A stretch of 64,000 nt of DNA, from assembly GCF_042453785.1 (NCBI RefSeq), contig NC_091665.1, positions 30,901,001 through 30,965,000 on the forward strand, read 5' to 3'. The notes under the pieces were generated by a model that was not told the origin of the DNA, ran no database searches, and worked only from the letters and a program-made list of their open reading frames with translations. This document shows, piece after piece, positions 15,151-27,990 of the stretch. Origin of the DNA: Malus domestica. Its lineage: Eukaryota > Streptophyta > Magnoliopsida > Rosales > Rosaceae. Made by a program: the position numbers and the translations under genes. Positions within the stretch are counted from its first letter, which is position 1. Every line of letters begins with the position of its first letter.

Positions 15151-18100
15151 TATTAGTTTCACTCGGGCAAGGGTTTTTGAAAAATCCTTCTTTTATATTT
15201 AATTCACATTGTAAACTTAACATGTTTATATATCTGTTGAAATGTCATTTTCCGCATAAAAATATTACTTACGAAGTCAAACTTATGCTACATGAGATCC
15301 ATCTCCACATAAGAATTATGCTAATTAGATTTACTATGCATTTTTCTCATTTAAAGGGTCGGTTTAACCACCAACATCTTTCTTTTGTTATTCGATATAT
15401 CTTATTCTCAAGTATGTATGACACAAAAACAATACAACAATATATGCATTTTGATCAGTAAACTTTATGTGGGATCACCTATGCCGCCTATCAATACAAG
15501 TCTCATCTCTATAAATTCGGATCCTCTTCCTCATTTTTCTTCACCATACCCTCAAAAAATCAAATATCGTTTTTTAAGGGAAGAGATTTTTATTTTTTAT
15601 TTTTTATTTATTACAAATAGGGATTAGTTATGGGGTCCACACCATATCAAGTTTTAACGATTCGAACTGTTTATTTTACAAGTTGCACCTCATAGATCAT
15701 TCTTGCAAAATATTAGCCAAATTGGAAATATTTGAGCATCTAAATGAGTTCAAAGAAATTGACGAATACGTTGTTCTCTAAAAAACATTGAAATTTTATC
15801 GTGATAATTAAATAGGCACATCGTTTCAGAATGAATTGAATTTTTAAAAATTATCTATGAATTGAGACTTGCAAAAATTGAAGTTCAATTTGAAGTGAGT
15901 CCCACAACAATTAATCTCTATTTTTTTTTCAAAAAATGAGAATCCCTTTTTTTAAATGGTATACTCGTATCATCAACAAATATTATTTTTTGTTCGATAT
16001 TTTATTACAAAAGTCCAAATGTTCGACACTTGGAAACATTTGAGCTCGAATGTCTCCCTCGTCCAGATCATTAGATCCATCAAGAATATAACAATCGATC
16101 AATACACGGATACTAAGTCATAGAAACATTTGTGGTTACCCACTCTCTTGTGCATATTAAAAGTTGTGATGCCCAACTCGGGTACAAAAAATAAATAAGA
16201 GCTTCCTCACATGCTGGGGTGCAATTGCATATAGCTTTAGCCAGCTGCTTGAAATAAACAATGCACCTCAACACCTACATAAATAATAAAGGACATGGAG
16301 CATATTTCCCCACCAGTCCCTTTCTTCTTATTTTTTTTCTGGTGAGAAAAATATGTAGTGAGTACTAGTCGATTTGCTCGATTAGTCCTTGTAGAATTGT
16401 CGAGCTCTCTTATTGACTGGAAGAAACAATAAGTTATCAAACCTAACAAAATATATCATGGTCATGTAAGGACATATCATGTGTGGTTTATAAATTAAAG
16501 AATGGACCACCATGCTTCATAGTATTCACATTGTTATGAGACTAAATTCGGATTGGATTCTGATAAATGATGTTCCTCACAAATAAGCTTCTCACAATGA
16601 ATGCTAAAAAAAATATTTCAAGAGCCGTTTTGATTAGGAAAAAAAAAAAAAAACTTTGGAATCAACTTTTGATCACCATTACTACGTTATAAGGATGAGC
16701 GGATTTACATAAAGACTCGGGTGGTCCTGGAACCATTCAAAAGTTGAAAAAATGCATGTAAAGCTCCTTCGGAGACCCTTCAAATGTCTGATACGAGACT
16801 TTTTGTGCCCATCAAGTGTTTGATACACTGCATTCTATAACTCAGTAGCATTTGGCAAGACGTGATGACAACAGTACTCGACATGGGGTCTTGACATTAC
16901 TCAACATATTGCTTTGGCATTTGTTGATATGAACACGGATGACGATAGGTCCATCAGCTGCTTGATAAACCCTAAATGTTTTACAATCGCCCCCAAAATT
17001 AGATTCATGAATCTGTCACTGACTATAAACGATGATTTTCCTGTTGTTTAATTTAGAGTATTTCTCACTAATATAATAAGTTTTCTTATGGGGACTATAC
17101 TAATTAAATAACAAATTAAAGGGGTTTCCTCAATAATCAGAAAAGGTATATTGCTAAAGGCACATTAATGTAGGTAATCACATATTTTATTGCTTTAATA
17201 GAATGAAAGGGAGTCTGAGTAAATTATTATCCTTTCCTTGCTCCCATCAATTGTGCAACACTAAAGCTAAATTAATTAATTAAATATTGCTGCGTTTACT
17301 ATGGCCATTGCACCATACATGTGATGAGCATCTGAAAATCATCAAAAGAAAGATAATATTTGTATATTTTTACGAGGAATGTACATGTTCTACATTTTGC
17401 ACATAACATGTTTTTATTGTATAATTTGTCCAATTAGAACCATTCAAATTCTTAATCTCCATTTAAAGATCATCTTTACAAAAAAATTTAATTTTTTTTG
17501 TCAAACATAAGATCCATTGATGGAAGGAAATGTTACAAGTGATAAACTTAAATAAACACTGCTAGTAGGCCTAGGGAAGAAAGAGTCCTAAGCAAAGCAC
17601 ATGATGGCCCAATTAGACTTCGTTGCTGATGCAACTACTCATCGCCACAACCATCATGTACCTCACCAATATGTCGTTCGGATTAGCTGATACACTGTCA
17701 GCAACAACAAAATATTAAACCACAGATGCAAACAAGTCCCAAATGAACAAATCTAATCCTTGACTTAACAACTACAAAGATGCACAATGAAAACATAAAT
17801 TTGCCTTTACATAGCTTAACAAAAGATAAAAGCAGTCAAAGCCAACAAAGCAAGAAGACTATTCACCATCAGAACCGTAGAAAGAGGCAGCGCAGAGACC
17901 AAATCAGCTACAAAGCGGTTTTGCACACCTTCATCTGAGTGAGCGACTACTTGCTCTCGAGGTGGGTAGTAGCACCGTGCCCAATAAAGGCTTCTCAACC
18001 GAAAACAAGCATACTCGTAAAGCCGATTTGTTCCATATTTTTTTATGCATTCACGATCTTCGATTTAGATAATTTTTTCTAGAGACAATTGAACGATTCT

Positions 18101-18600
18101 AATTATAAAATTTATACGATGAAGATACATTATTCGTAAATGAGTGAGAAATGCACTTATAATCCTTAATAAACAATGTAGTACATAAACTCACTGTTTG
18201 GAAATGTGTCAAATTACCGTGCATGATCCTTTTCTTTCATTGGGCAGTAGAGTGTGGACCCAGCCATGATCATGATAATCCAAAATTAAGTTTCGTAATT
18301 AGATGGATCCTGCTCCTCTCACATGCACATGCAGGAGAGAAGCTTTGGGGTACAACGATATAAGATTTCAGTTCGATCCAACCTCGATTGAGACGGTGCC
18401 ATCTTCTCCATATATATACCACTCTTTATTCAGATTTCGGGATTGATATAATATTAGAATTACCTTGTTAAAACAGTTTGAATATGTTAGTTAAAACATT
18501 GTAGAAGTTTTAACGAATCTGTAGGATAATTTAAATAGGAAACTTCATTCTAATTCTTGGTAAAGATGATTTTTAGCCTAAAATTATGAGTAAGATCAAA
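15151..18600. other. AT-rich intergenic spacer
   Basis: I see no convincing gene. A run of A near 16630 and scattered AT tracts are present. A short minus-strand reading frame at 17816-17998 ends in a hydrophobic tail but cannot be tied to a gene. Confidence 0.4.
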
Positions 18601-18639
18601 ATATAATTTTAGTATCTTGATACATTAATAACCTCTTTT

Positions 18640-19230
18640 TCTTCCTAATTTTAATGTATTAATTTTATTTCATTTATCGTAATGTATTTTGTTGTAAACA
18701 TTTAGATAAACTAATTTTGATTATACAATATATTTTGATGTACTTGGTCTTTTCCATTTAGGTACATTAAATTCATTATAATACATTCGGTGCATATATT
18801 TAGATACACACATTTCGGTACATACATTTAGATTCATTAATTTAATATAATACATTTCGGTATTAACATTTCTGTGCATACATTTCGGTACACACATTTA
18901 GGTACATTAATTTAATGTAGTACATTTCGGTGCAGATAACATACATTTTGGTACTAAGATTTAAATACATTAGTTCAATATAATACATTTTGGTACTAAC
19001 ATTTAGGTACATTAATTGAGTCTTTCAAGTTTGAAGAATGTTAAATAAAATTAATAAATTAAAGAAAAATTGGTAAAAAAATAAATAAAAATTTGTATAT
19101 TAATAAATTTAAATATTTAATGAGAGACATTAAATAAAATGCACATTAATTATTTTGAATTAAGGACACATCAAGGGACTATAATCAATATGTAATCTAA
19201 CACAAGGTTTATTTTAAATTGCAATCTTCT
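18640..19230 (-). repeat. AT-rich minisatellite (TACATTTCGGTAC motif)
   Basis: Degenerate units built on ACATTTCGGTACATACATTT and TAGGTACATTAATTT recur between 18740 and 19020. The flank 19020-19230 (TCTTCTTGAAGGATTGAAGT near 19226) matches, in reverse complement, the sequence at 32600-32800, so this is an inverted copy of the same family. Confidence 0.6.
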
Positions 19231-19502
19231 TGAAGGATTGAAGTTAAAAAAACCCCTAATTTAAATGATTATAATCATAATACCCATTCAAGCAATTAGA
19301 ATTAAATAATACCCAAATGCATTAAACACATGTATCCATAAATAAAGCAATAAATAAAAAAAGAGTGAAGACTAATCTGGCCTGTGATATCAAGAGAGGC
19401 GTGTGGTCATTGTCCTAAAGCTATAGATGCCTCTCTACGTGTAGCTTATAACGGCTACCTACAACTCCAAGATACAACTCTTGAATCTCAAAGAGTATCT
19501 AA

Positions 19503-20344
19503 TCCATATGCACGATTACAACAGACGGGATGCCAAGTAGTAATCAATTGACCTTGATGATGGAGATAAGTAGGAGGATAATAGGGAATGTGGAAAAATA
19601 CTAAAGTAGGAAGTGAAAGGAAATATTTGGACGTGTATGTTTTGTTTTAGTAGTTCTTTATCTATAAAACTCTATATTCTTGATCTTAACCAAAAGGCCG
19701 AGAAAGATTAAAACTATCTATACTCTTTAGTAAAAGACATGACCTACCTCATTTTTTTTTAAACAGACGATATTATCTACACTAAGGAGGTGGAGAAGGG
19801 AGTTAAGCCTCACAATGGGCTAGCAATAATGTGGTTGAAGTTGGCCTTTGGCGAGAATTGAACCTAAGATCTTTCACTTACATGTCCATATGCACGATTA
19901 CGACATAAGGGATGCCAAGTAGTAATCAATTGACATTGATGATGGAGATACGTAGGAGGATAATAGGGAATGTAGAAAAATACTATAGTAGGAAGTGAAA
20001 GAAAATATTTGGACGTATATGTTCTGTTTTAGGAGTTCTCTATTTATAAAACTCTATATACTTGATCTTAACCAAAAGGCCGAGAAAGATTAAAACTCTC
20101 TATACTCTTTAGTAAAAGACATGACCTACTCCATATTTTTTTTAAACATACGATATTATCTATCTATCTACATGTAATAGGGAATGTAGAAAAATACTAT
20201 AGTAGGAAGTGAAAGAAAATATTTGGACGTATATGTTCTGTTTTAGGAGTTCTCTATCTATAAAACTCTATATTCTTGATCTTAACCAAAAGGCCAAGAA
20301 AGATTAAAACTATCTATACTCTTTAGTAAAAGACATGACCTACC
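19503..20344 (-). repeat. Three-copy tandem array with U2 snRNA 5'-end-like segments
   Basis: Unit A spans 19503-19884, unit B starts at 19885 (period 382) and unit C starts at 20175 (period 214 to B, lacking the first part). Each unit carries, on the minus strand, a 29-base segment resembling the 5' end of U2 snRNA (TTTCTCGGCCTTTTGG, then TTAAGATCAAG) at 19679-19707, 20061-20089 and 20275-20303. The remaining U2 sequence and a snRNA promoter are not seen, so these are not U2 genes. Units A and B end inside a SINE. Confidence 0.7.
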
Positions 20345-20509
20345 TCATTTTTTTTAAACAGACGATATTATCTACACTAAGGAGGTGGAGGAGGGAGCTA
20401 AGCCTCACAATGGGCTAGCAAGAATGTGGTTTAAGTCTTTGGTGAGAATCGAACCTAAAATCTTTCACTTACATGTGAAAAATAATATCACAAAACCGTA
20501 ATACTAAGT
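20345..20509 (-). mobile_element. tRNA-derived SINE, about 165 bp
   Basis: On the minus strand a B-box-like AGGTTCGATTCTC is followed by a conserved body (TGCTAGCCCATTGTGAGGCT) and an A-rich tail. Flanking duplications GACATGACCTACC (20332-20344) and GACATGACTTACC (20510-20522) differ at one base. Truncated copies of this same SINE end units A and B of the adjacent array (19757-19884 and about 20128-20174). Confidence 0.75.
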
Positions 20510-20775
20510 GACATGACTTACCACATTAAACATGACTTTTCCTATTTATTAGAATAATATTATATAAAGTTTTAAATCTTTAATTAATAAAAAAAAGTTT
20601 TAAATCTTTAATTAATAAAATAAAGTAAATAACCAACATAAACATATACTCTTATGATATTTTCGTTTATATTTGAATCGACGGTTTTGATGATTTACAT
20701 TATGGTTAGGTTGAATATGTCATCAAAATATATGGTAAACTGGGTTTCCTTATTTAGGGAAAGCTAATTGACTTT

Positions 20776-20776
<1 letters not shown>

Positions 20777-20807
<31 letters not shown>
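20777..20807. repeat. (CT)n microsatellite
   Basis: A pure CT run of about 15 units. Confidence 0.95.
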
Positions 20808-20809
<2 letters not shown>

Positions 20810-20810
<1 letters not shown>

Positions 20811-23230
20811 AGAAGAGATATTCATAGGCACTTTTAATTAATGTTATTTTATTCTTAATGAATATCAGCTATATTTAGCAAATGACATGGTTGATAGTTC
20901 TGATGATCCCCACTTTTCTTAGTTCTTTATGGGGTAAACGTTCAAAATCAAATTGATTTTTGATGAAGTCTAAGATATCAAATTTGGAGACAATGATTTA
21001 TGCTAAAATTTGCTCATATTCATTAATGTTAAGAAAAAAAAACAAGAACCTTTGACAAATCTGATCACAATGACAAAAGGAGAAAACAATTTTTGTTATT
21101 TTCCTTAAAAATAGTTGGGAGCCATTGGTTGTTGGTTTTTATCACCTTTGGATTAAGTCCCTATTTTGACATCATACAATTAACTCTAGTTTGCGGATTT
21201 GGTTATAATATTTACATATTTAAAGCAAATACGATATCTATAGTCAGATAGTGGTTGTATTAGATGCATATTATTCACATGAATTATATATAATTGTTAA
21301 ATGGTAAGCCAAAATAAAAAATAACTCTAATTTTAACCCCATGTTTTGCGATACACCTAGCTCACAATGTTACCCACTCACTGATTCCATGTGTGCCCCT
21401 TAACATTATTCTCTTTTTGCATGTGGCCTTCTACCACAATGGTGGAGACGAATGTTGTCCTTACATTACGATGTGGGTTTGAACCTCATCGGCTTCCTAA
21501 TCTAACATCTAATCTAACAAATATATTGTCTGACAAAAAAAAAACATTATTCTCTTTTTGCCTTTGTCAAATCTAAATATTTTCACAGACACATGGTCAA
21601 ATTTGCTGAGACAGTATACCTTCTCAAGGTTTTAGAATTACACTTCAATAAAAGAGAAACCCTAAACTCCAAATCAACGAGAACATTTCTCTCTCACAAA
21701 TATGAGTATTTTTTTTTTGAACAAACGATATTATTTACATTAAAAAGTAAGGGAATAGGCTAAACTTCAAAATAAACTAGCAATAATGTGATTCAAATTT
21801 GTCTTTAGCGATAATCAAACTTAATACATCTCACTTACAAATATAAAAAATAAATACTTTGGATGCGGTCCCTAGTCTCTAACACTCTTTGACTAAAACC
21901 TTAATGGTATTCAAAGTTTGATCAAAGTCCCTTGACTTTGTTGTACACCTCATTATATTACAATTAAGGTTTATATTTTTATAGTTTTGACATTAATTGT
22001 TTGATATTTTATGAGATTTATAATCTTATAAATTAAAAATCTCTCGTTATAACTATTAGAAACGGCGACAATAAAAAATAATTCAAACATTTTAATTGAA
22101 TAAATGGATAAAAACTATGTAACAATAAGAAATAATAAATGGCAAAAGAATGTATCATAGTGTTAAAAAAATTGGTACATTTCACATATAACTAAGTGGT
22201 GCATTAATAAAGAAGAATGGGTACATTATAAATAAATTAGGGTACAAATAAAAGATTAAAAAATTATGAGTACAAATGAAATTTTAAAAAATATGGGCGT
22301 GAAAAGAAATTAATGCATGAGTACAAATTAATACTAAAAATAAAATACTACAAATTTATAAAAAGCTTGGAAATTAAAAGTGGGTACAAACTAAAAATAT
22401 AAATACATGATACAAACTTTACCATAAAACATAAATATACCATATGTAATTTTCTATCATTGATTAATAATACAATGTCATGTGACGGTAAACACATAGA
22501 CACAAATACAAATAAACTTAAAAAAATATGGGCAAAAAAACAAAATATGTATATATATATATATATGGGTACAAATTAAAATTGAAAAGAAAAGTGGTAC
22601 AAATTAACAAAGGTTTGCAAATTAAAAATGTGTACAAACTAAAAATAAAAATATATGATAAAAATTTAGCTATAAATATAAATATACTAATTGTAACATT
22701 TTTAACACTAAATGAATAGTTTTAGGTAAAAATATTTTATTATTGAAGTAATTAATAATGTTATTAATACCCAAGGATCTTGATCAAAAATTAAAAATAA
22801 ATAATGTTTTTATCAATGAAATAGCAAAAAGAGAAACGAAAACCTAATTTCTCTTATTAAAAATATTCCTAAACTGTAATATTATGTGATACTTTCAAAT
22901 ACGAGTTGGACTATGGACAAAAAGAGAGTGGGATTTTGTTTGGAGAGAAAATAGTGGGAATTTTTTAATTTATTTTTCGGTCACAAAAGGAAATGAGTGG
23001 GATTTTCAACTTTCATGCAACGTAATTTAAGGGAGTGGGGTGACATCACGCTCCTCAACGAGGCACGTCCTCCCATCATTCCACGCGGCAAGATCCTACC
23101 GGCTACCGACACGAAACAACCGCCGGCTCACTTTGCTAACGTGCGCCCCCCTTCGTCTCCTACGCGCGCGAGCATCGCAGTCATATTATATTCACTTTCA
23201 TGTCTCTTTCCTCTCTCTCCAGGAGTCTAA
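20810..23230. other. AT-rich spacer with an old SINE copy
   Basis: A diverged copy of the same SINE family lies on the minus strand at about 21713-21850 (AACAAACGATATTATTTACA, ACTAGCAATAATGTG). The rest is AT-rich with no gene seen. A GC-rich stretch at about 23040-23180 begins the MUR3-type promoter region. Confidence 0.5.
22150..22720. repeat. AT-rich repeat (GGTACAAATTAAA motif)
   Basis: A unit of about 210 bases occurs twice in diverged form (near 22360-22445 and 22565-22690), each copy with GTACAAACTAAAAATA and a run ending ATAAATATAC. Short GTACAAAT units surround it. Confidence 0.5.
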
Positions 23231-23244
23231 ATCTCAGCACAAAA

Positions 23245-23250
23245 TATAAA
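23245..23250 (+). promoter_or_regulatory. TATA box of the MUR3-type gene
   Basis: TATAAA lies about 675 bases before the ATG. A leader intron is likely, from a GTAAGT donor at about 23286 to an acceptor before CTCCGAAGC near 23415. Confidence 0.4.
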
Positions 23251-23700
23251 AATTCTCGAACTTTCTCGGCAAATCGAAACCTCTGTAAGTGTCTCTGTCT
23301 TCCTTCTTTCGATTCGCTCCTCTCTCTTTTTTCGTGTTCAAGGTTCTAAAGTTTGCTAATTTTCTGTATTTTTAGCTGTTAACAGACTGTAAATTTCTGT
23401 ATTTTTTATGTTCAGCTCCGAAGCAGGCGCAACTGGCGGAACCAACTCAGTCATTTCTTCTTCTGAGTCGTTGACTGGAGAACTGGTTTGTCCCTAGATT
23501 TGTTCGATTTCAGTTTGTTAAGGTTGCATCTGTGTACTGTATTCTTGTTCCTCAAACCCTCTATCTTTCAGCTGAAAAAAAAGTTCTCTGCTTTGCATTT
23601 TGTAGCTCAAAATATAAGCTCTAGAGTTACTTGTGTTGAAATTAGGGTTAGGGTTTTTGTTTTGCTATATTCTTTGTTGGTGTAAGTATTGAGATTTGAG

Positions 23701-23865
23701 ATTTGGGTTTTTGTGTGAAATTGGTGATTCATTGAGTTGATTTGGGATTTGGGTTTTTGTAGGAAATTGGTGATTGATTGAGTTGATTTGGGATTTGGGT
23801 TTTTGTGGGAATTTGGTGATTGATTGAGTTGATTTGGGATTTGGGTTTTTGTGGGAAATTGGTGA
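23701..23865 (+). repeat. 46-bp tandem repeat in the MUR3-type leader
   Basis: Units start at 23701, 23747, 23793 and 23839 (exact period 46). Each begins ATTTGGGTTTTTGTG, with a few base differences, and the last copy is partial. The array ends about 60 bases before the start codon, in the 5' leader or leader intron. Confidence 0.9.
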
Positions 23866-23923
23866 ATGGTTATGGGTGCGGGGTTTTCGGTTCGGATAGG
23901 AAGGTTGCTTGATTGAGTGGATT

Positions 23924-25687
23924 ATGAATCCAATGAGACGCCGCTCTCCGACGAGTGTACCTGTGGAGCCAATGGAGAAGGGGACAGGAAAGAATCAGAA
24001 TACAAGGATTTGTTTCTTGGCCTCTTTGTCTGTGTTCTTCTGGATGTTGTTGTTGTACTTCCATTTCGTTGTGCTGGGAGGTAGTACCGTGAATGAATCT
24101 TTCAATTTACAAGCTGGTCGTGTTTACTCCAAAGTGAAGCCTACCCTTGTAATTAATGATCTTCAGAGGGACAGCCAGAGCACTGAATCAACACCTATCC
24201 CTGTAGCCCCTGCGAAAAACAACCAGATCAATGAAGCGGAGAAGTATCCATTTATGAGAGCATTGAGAACTGTCGAAAACAAGAGTGATCCATGTGGTGG
24301 GAAGTATATTTATGTGCATGATCTTCCCTCGAGGTTTAATGAGGATATGTTAAAGGAATGTAGGAGTTTAAGCCGTTGGACAAATATGTGCAAGTTCACA
24401 ACTAATGCTGGGCTTGGGCCTCCACTTGAGAATGCAGAGGGTGTGTTTGGGGATACGGGTTGGTATGCCACGAATCAGTTCGCTGTGGATGTCATATTTA
24501 ACAATCGGATGAAGCAATATGAGTGTTTGACAAATGATTCATCTCTTGCTGCTGCTATTTTTGTTCCCTTTTATGCTGGGTTTGACATTGCCCGGTACCT
24601 TTGGGGTTTCAACATATCAAGGAGGGATGCTGCCTCACTCGATCTGGTTGATTGGCTTACGAAGAGGCCAGAATGGAGCATTATGGGTGGCAAAGACCAC
24701 TTTCTTGTTGCAGGAAGGATAACTTGGGATTTCAGGAGACTTTCAGAGGAAGAATCGGATTGGGGTAACAAGCTTCTCTTTCTGCCAGCTGCTAAGAATA
24801 TGTCTATGCTTGTGGTAGAATCAAGCCCGTGGAATGCTAATGATTTTGGTATTCCATATCCCACATATTTCCATCCAGCAAAAGATGCTGATGTGTTCAT
24901 TTGGCAGGAACGAATGAGAAGATTAAAGCGTGAGTTCCTTTTCTCTTTTGCTGGTGCCCCCCGTCCTGACAATCCCAAGTCAATCAGGGGGAAGATCATT
25001 GATCAGTGCCGGAGTTCAAAGGTTGGTAAGCTGTTGGAATGTGATTTTGGGGAAAGCAAGTGTCATTCTCCAAGCAGTATAATGCATATGTTTCAGAGAT
25101 CTCTTTTCTGCCTGCAACCGCAAGGCGATTCATACACACGAAGATCTGCTTTTGATTCAATGTTGGCTGGTTGCATACCTGTCTTCTTCCATCCTGGGTC
25201 GGCATACACACAATATACTTGGCATTTACCAAAAGATTATACAAGGTATTCAGTGTTCATCCCAGAGGACGATATTCGCAAGAGGAACGTTAGCATAGAG
25301 GAAACACTTAGTCGAATTACTCCTGAGCAGGTGAAGAAAATGAGGGAGGAGGTCATAAGCCTTATTCCAAGTCTGATATACGCCGATCCCCGCTCAAAGT
25401 TGGGGATTTTTAGAGATGCCTTTGATGTTTCTGTACAGGCCGTCATTGACAAAGTTACAAAGTTGAGGAAGGACATAATCGAGGGTCGTACAGATGATAA
25501 CTTCATCGAAGAAAACAGTTGGAAGTATGCTTTGTTGGAGGAGGGACAACGTGAGGTAGGAGCTCACGAATGGGATCCTTTCTTCTCGAAGCCAAAGGAT
25601 GGTAATGGTGATTCTGTTGATACATCTGCCGAAGCTGCGAAAAACTCGTGGCATAATGAACAACGACATCAATCATCGGGCAAATAA
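23924..25687 (+). CDS. MUR3: Xyloglucan galactosyltransferase, MUR3/KATAMARI1 type (GT47)
   Basis: This Golgi type II membrane enzyme adds galactose to the xylosyl residues of xyloglucan, a cell-wall hemicellulose. The single-exon frame gives 587 residues, close to the family length of about 600. A short cytosolic N-terminus is followed by a signal anchor at about residues 29-51 ([18 protein letters not shown]). The exostosin domain begins near residue 123 ([13 protein letters not shown]) and includes [28 protein letters not shown] and [19 protein letters not shown] (near residue 398). From memory most of the catalytic domain matches Arabidopsis MUR3 closely, up to [17 protein letters not shown] chose the ATG at 23924; a second ATG follows two codons later. 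No break is seen. Confidence 0.95.
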   Translation: MNPMRRRSPTSVPVEPMEKGTGKNQNTRICFLASLSVFFWMLLLYFHFVVLGGSTVNESFNLQAGRVYSKVKPTLVINDLQRDSQSTESTPIPVAPAKNNQINEAEKYPFMRALRTVENKSDPCGGKYIYVHDLPSRFNEDMLKECRSLSRWTNMCKFTTNAGLGPPLENAEGVFGDTGWYATNQFAVDVIFNNRMKQYECLTNDSSLAAAIFVPFYAGFDIARYLWGFNISRRDAASLDLVDWLTKRPEWSIMGGKDHFLVAGRITWDFRRLSEEESDWGNKLLFLPAAKNMSMLVVESSPWNANDFGIPYPTYFHPAKDADVFIWQERMRRLKREFLFSFAGAPRPDNPKSIRGKIIDQCRSSKVGKLLECDFGESKCHSPSSIMHMFQRSLFCLQPQGDSYTRRSAFDSMLAGCIPVFFHPGSAYTQYTWHLPKDYTRYSVFIPEDDIRKRNVSIEETLSRITPEQVKKMREEVISLIPSLIYADPRSKLGIFRDAFDVSVQAVIDKVTKLRKDIIEGRTDDNFIEENSWKYALLEEGQREVGAHEWDPFFSKPKDGNGDSVDTSAEAAKNSWHNEQRHQSSGK

Positions 25688-26086
25688 CAGCACAGCAATA
25701 AGGATTTCACCAGTAGCTAATGCATGAAGACAACGATGAGCGGATGAGCCTTCCTGCATTGAGTTGCGGCAGGTACTGTCACGAAAGCTCATCACAGAAC
25801 TCACCTTGAAAATATCCAGGCTCAAATCCAAAACATAGACCCATATGTTCTGCTTGTAGTGCATGTTTTTCGAAAAGTTTTTGTTTCTGCATTATGTAAT
25901 TTTGTCTAGTAATTCTTTGTCATGTAAGTTAGCTGAGTTTTTGGTGTTCTTATTTACTTACAGGAAATAACAATGAGTAAATGATTAGTCCTCTACCATA
26001 CAGACGCCTGTGTACGATGTTGCATACATACAATTTCCAGGAGCTATAAATTAGCTTTTTCTTCTTTTGTTTTGTTGGCCGTGACT
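25688..26086. other. MUR3-type 3' UTR and short spacer
   Basis: The 3' UTR probably runs to about 25950. It ends just before a PIF/Harbinger-like element. Confidence 0.5.
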
Positions 26087-26485
26087 TTAGGGGCGTAGTC
26101 AATTTGGATTTCAGAGGATTTTAATAGACTTTTTTTAAGTGACAGATTTTAAAGGATTATAATAGATTTTATAATTCTATATGGATTTTGATAGATTTAT
26201 ATGGATTTCCATTATAGATTTTTATGGATTTGTATGGACTTCTATCATAGACTTTCGCATAATTACTAGTTAAAGAAAGAGGGATTTATACATAGTGCAT
26301 CCAAATGCATGAAATAATATGCCTTTCTGAGGGATGATTAGTAGGCCTACCCTTAATCATAGACTGGGAGACATCTAATCTAAATAGGATTGCTATCTGG
26401 TAGTTCATTCTCATAATCTCCACACTAGACTAAGAAATACTAATTGACGAGTCTACTGCCTATAAAGTGTAAGAAGGTCACCCAC

Positions 26486-26546
26486 CAAAAAGGTCGTACC
26501 CAGTGCACAAGGCTCTCGCTTTACGCAGGGTCTGGGAGAGGTGAAT
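26486..26546 (-). mobile_element. Au SINE, 61-bp 3' fragment
   Basis: The 3' end of an Au SINE on the minus strand (read on the plus strand as GGTCGTACCCAGTGCACAAG) matches the copy in the NDUFA9 intron. It is flanked by GTCACCCAC at 26477-26485 and 26547-26555, so it arrived as a 5'-truncated insertion into the Harbinger-like element. Confidence 0.8.
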
Positions 26547-26903
26547 GTCACCCACTAATTTAGAATAAAAAAACAATGAAACACAAATTCATTTAAGAAA
26601 AGAACAAAAAACACTGATATAGAAACCTAAGAAAAAGTGGAGAGTGTTCCATGAACACTACGATCAAGTAGAGTTCGGATTTCCTCAATTGGGGGAAGCC
26701 GACCTTTTCCTGTAACAACAACCAAAATTCAACAGAGCTAAATCCTACATTCTCACATAATATCATTAATTAAATTAAACACATCATTCATTAAACATAA
26801 TCCAACATAATCCAATTAACAAAAAGTATGAATAAGCCAATTAAACATAATCCAAAATAAAACAAACAAATAAAAACTAATGTATCATGAGTCCAATCAC
26901 ATA

Positions 26904-27990
26904 TCATTTCAAATTATAGCATATCCAATTTGACCGCTCTTCCGATGACATCTTCATAAATGCATCCTTTCTGGTTTTAGTATCGAGCAAAGCGACCGGT
27001 TAATAGCGAGCAGGTTCATCCAAATTTGGGGTTTCCTTGATGGCATCCCATATAGAATTTTGTCTTTCTCTATCCTTATCCCTTTTCTCCAACAGACTAT
27101 GAACTCCTCGGAAGTCGGTGGCAATTGAACCGAGAGTAAGTGAAATATTTTTCCTAATTCTAGCTTGATTAGTGGTCTCAGATGATCTAGTATTCCCTTG
27201 GTATTGGGTTCTGTTTCGATTGATGGGGGAATCCTTGAGCTAGTTGCCTGAGTGGGTAAGAATGAGGATAATTGATCAAATGATGAAGTTTGGTGTGATG
27301 CTTGGTTTTGATTTAGTACAAAGCCTCCATTTTCCTCATCGTAAAACAAGTTCTCTATTCCAACCTATTCATCTTCCTCTATTCCACCTTGTCTATCTTC
27401 CACTACAAAAGTTCTTGCATCAGTTTCCTCACCCAATCCCAATGAGTGTTTTCCAGTAGCAGTTGCATCCCCAAGTACTATTTGCAAATCTTCAAAGTCA
27501 TCACAAGATTTTTTACGAATGCTTCTTTGGTCTGGGTGGGCCTATAAAATAAACAAGAAAATCACAATTGTTCAATAAACTATAAGTATACACTCAAGTT
27601 ACATATACTATTTTAAATAAAAGCCAAGAAGCTCACTCTAAAGTATTCTTCCCAAACTTCGTCATCAGCAACAAATCTCTTTGTGTTTGCATCCCACCCA
27701 AAGCCAGAGTTGCTTCTCATAAGCTGACTATACTTTTCATATTCTTTCTTAAAATATCTCATTCGACTTGTGCAATGCTTATAAGTTTTATTACACTTTA
27801 GTCTTTCATTAAGTGCCGGAAGTATTCTTGTCATCACAATATCTTTGGTTAGCAAGCCATTAGCATCACGCCATCCACTTAATGTAGCTTCAACGAGCTA
27901 TTGTAACAGCACTTTGCTCTCTTCCAAAGTCCAAGCGCTATCATCACTCTTGGCCTTCACTTTTCCAATTTCTTGTTGTTTGTCTCCCAT
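26904..27990 (-). pseudogene. Myb/SANT-like (Harbinger accessory type) pseudogene
   Basis: The gene reads on the minus strand from an ATG at 27990. Exon 1 encodes a Myb/SANT-like DNA-binding domain of the Myb_DNA-bind_3 type (WTLEESKVLL, then ALNERLKCNKTYKHCTSRM and WEEYFR), ending near 27640. Exon 2 starts near 27543 (AHPDQRSIRKKSCDDF) and runs to a C-terminal segment (MKMSSEERSNWICYNLK). Proteins of this kind act as the DNA-binding partner of PIF/Harbinger transposase or as host L10-interacting MYB-like factors. The copy is dead: a stop after KVLLQ in exon 1, a stop after IEEDE in exon 2, and a frameshift near position 27060. It lies within the Harbinger-like element, which fits the first role. 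Confidence 0.8.

Noticed and set aside
17816-17998. Last exon of a GPI-anchored protein on the minus strand
   Set aside because: The tail is hydrophobic, but no family motif, upstream exon or promoter could be found.
19679-20303. Three U2 snRNA genes
   Set aside because: Only about 29 bases match the U2 5' end; the Sm site, the 3' stem-loops and a snRNA promoter are missing.
18640-23000. CRISPR-like or satellite array
   Set aside because: The repeats are degenerate AT minisatellites without regular spacers, and the host is a plant.
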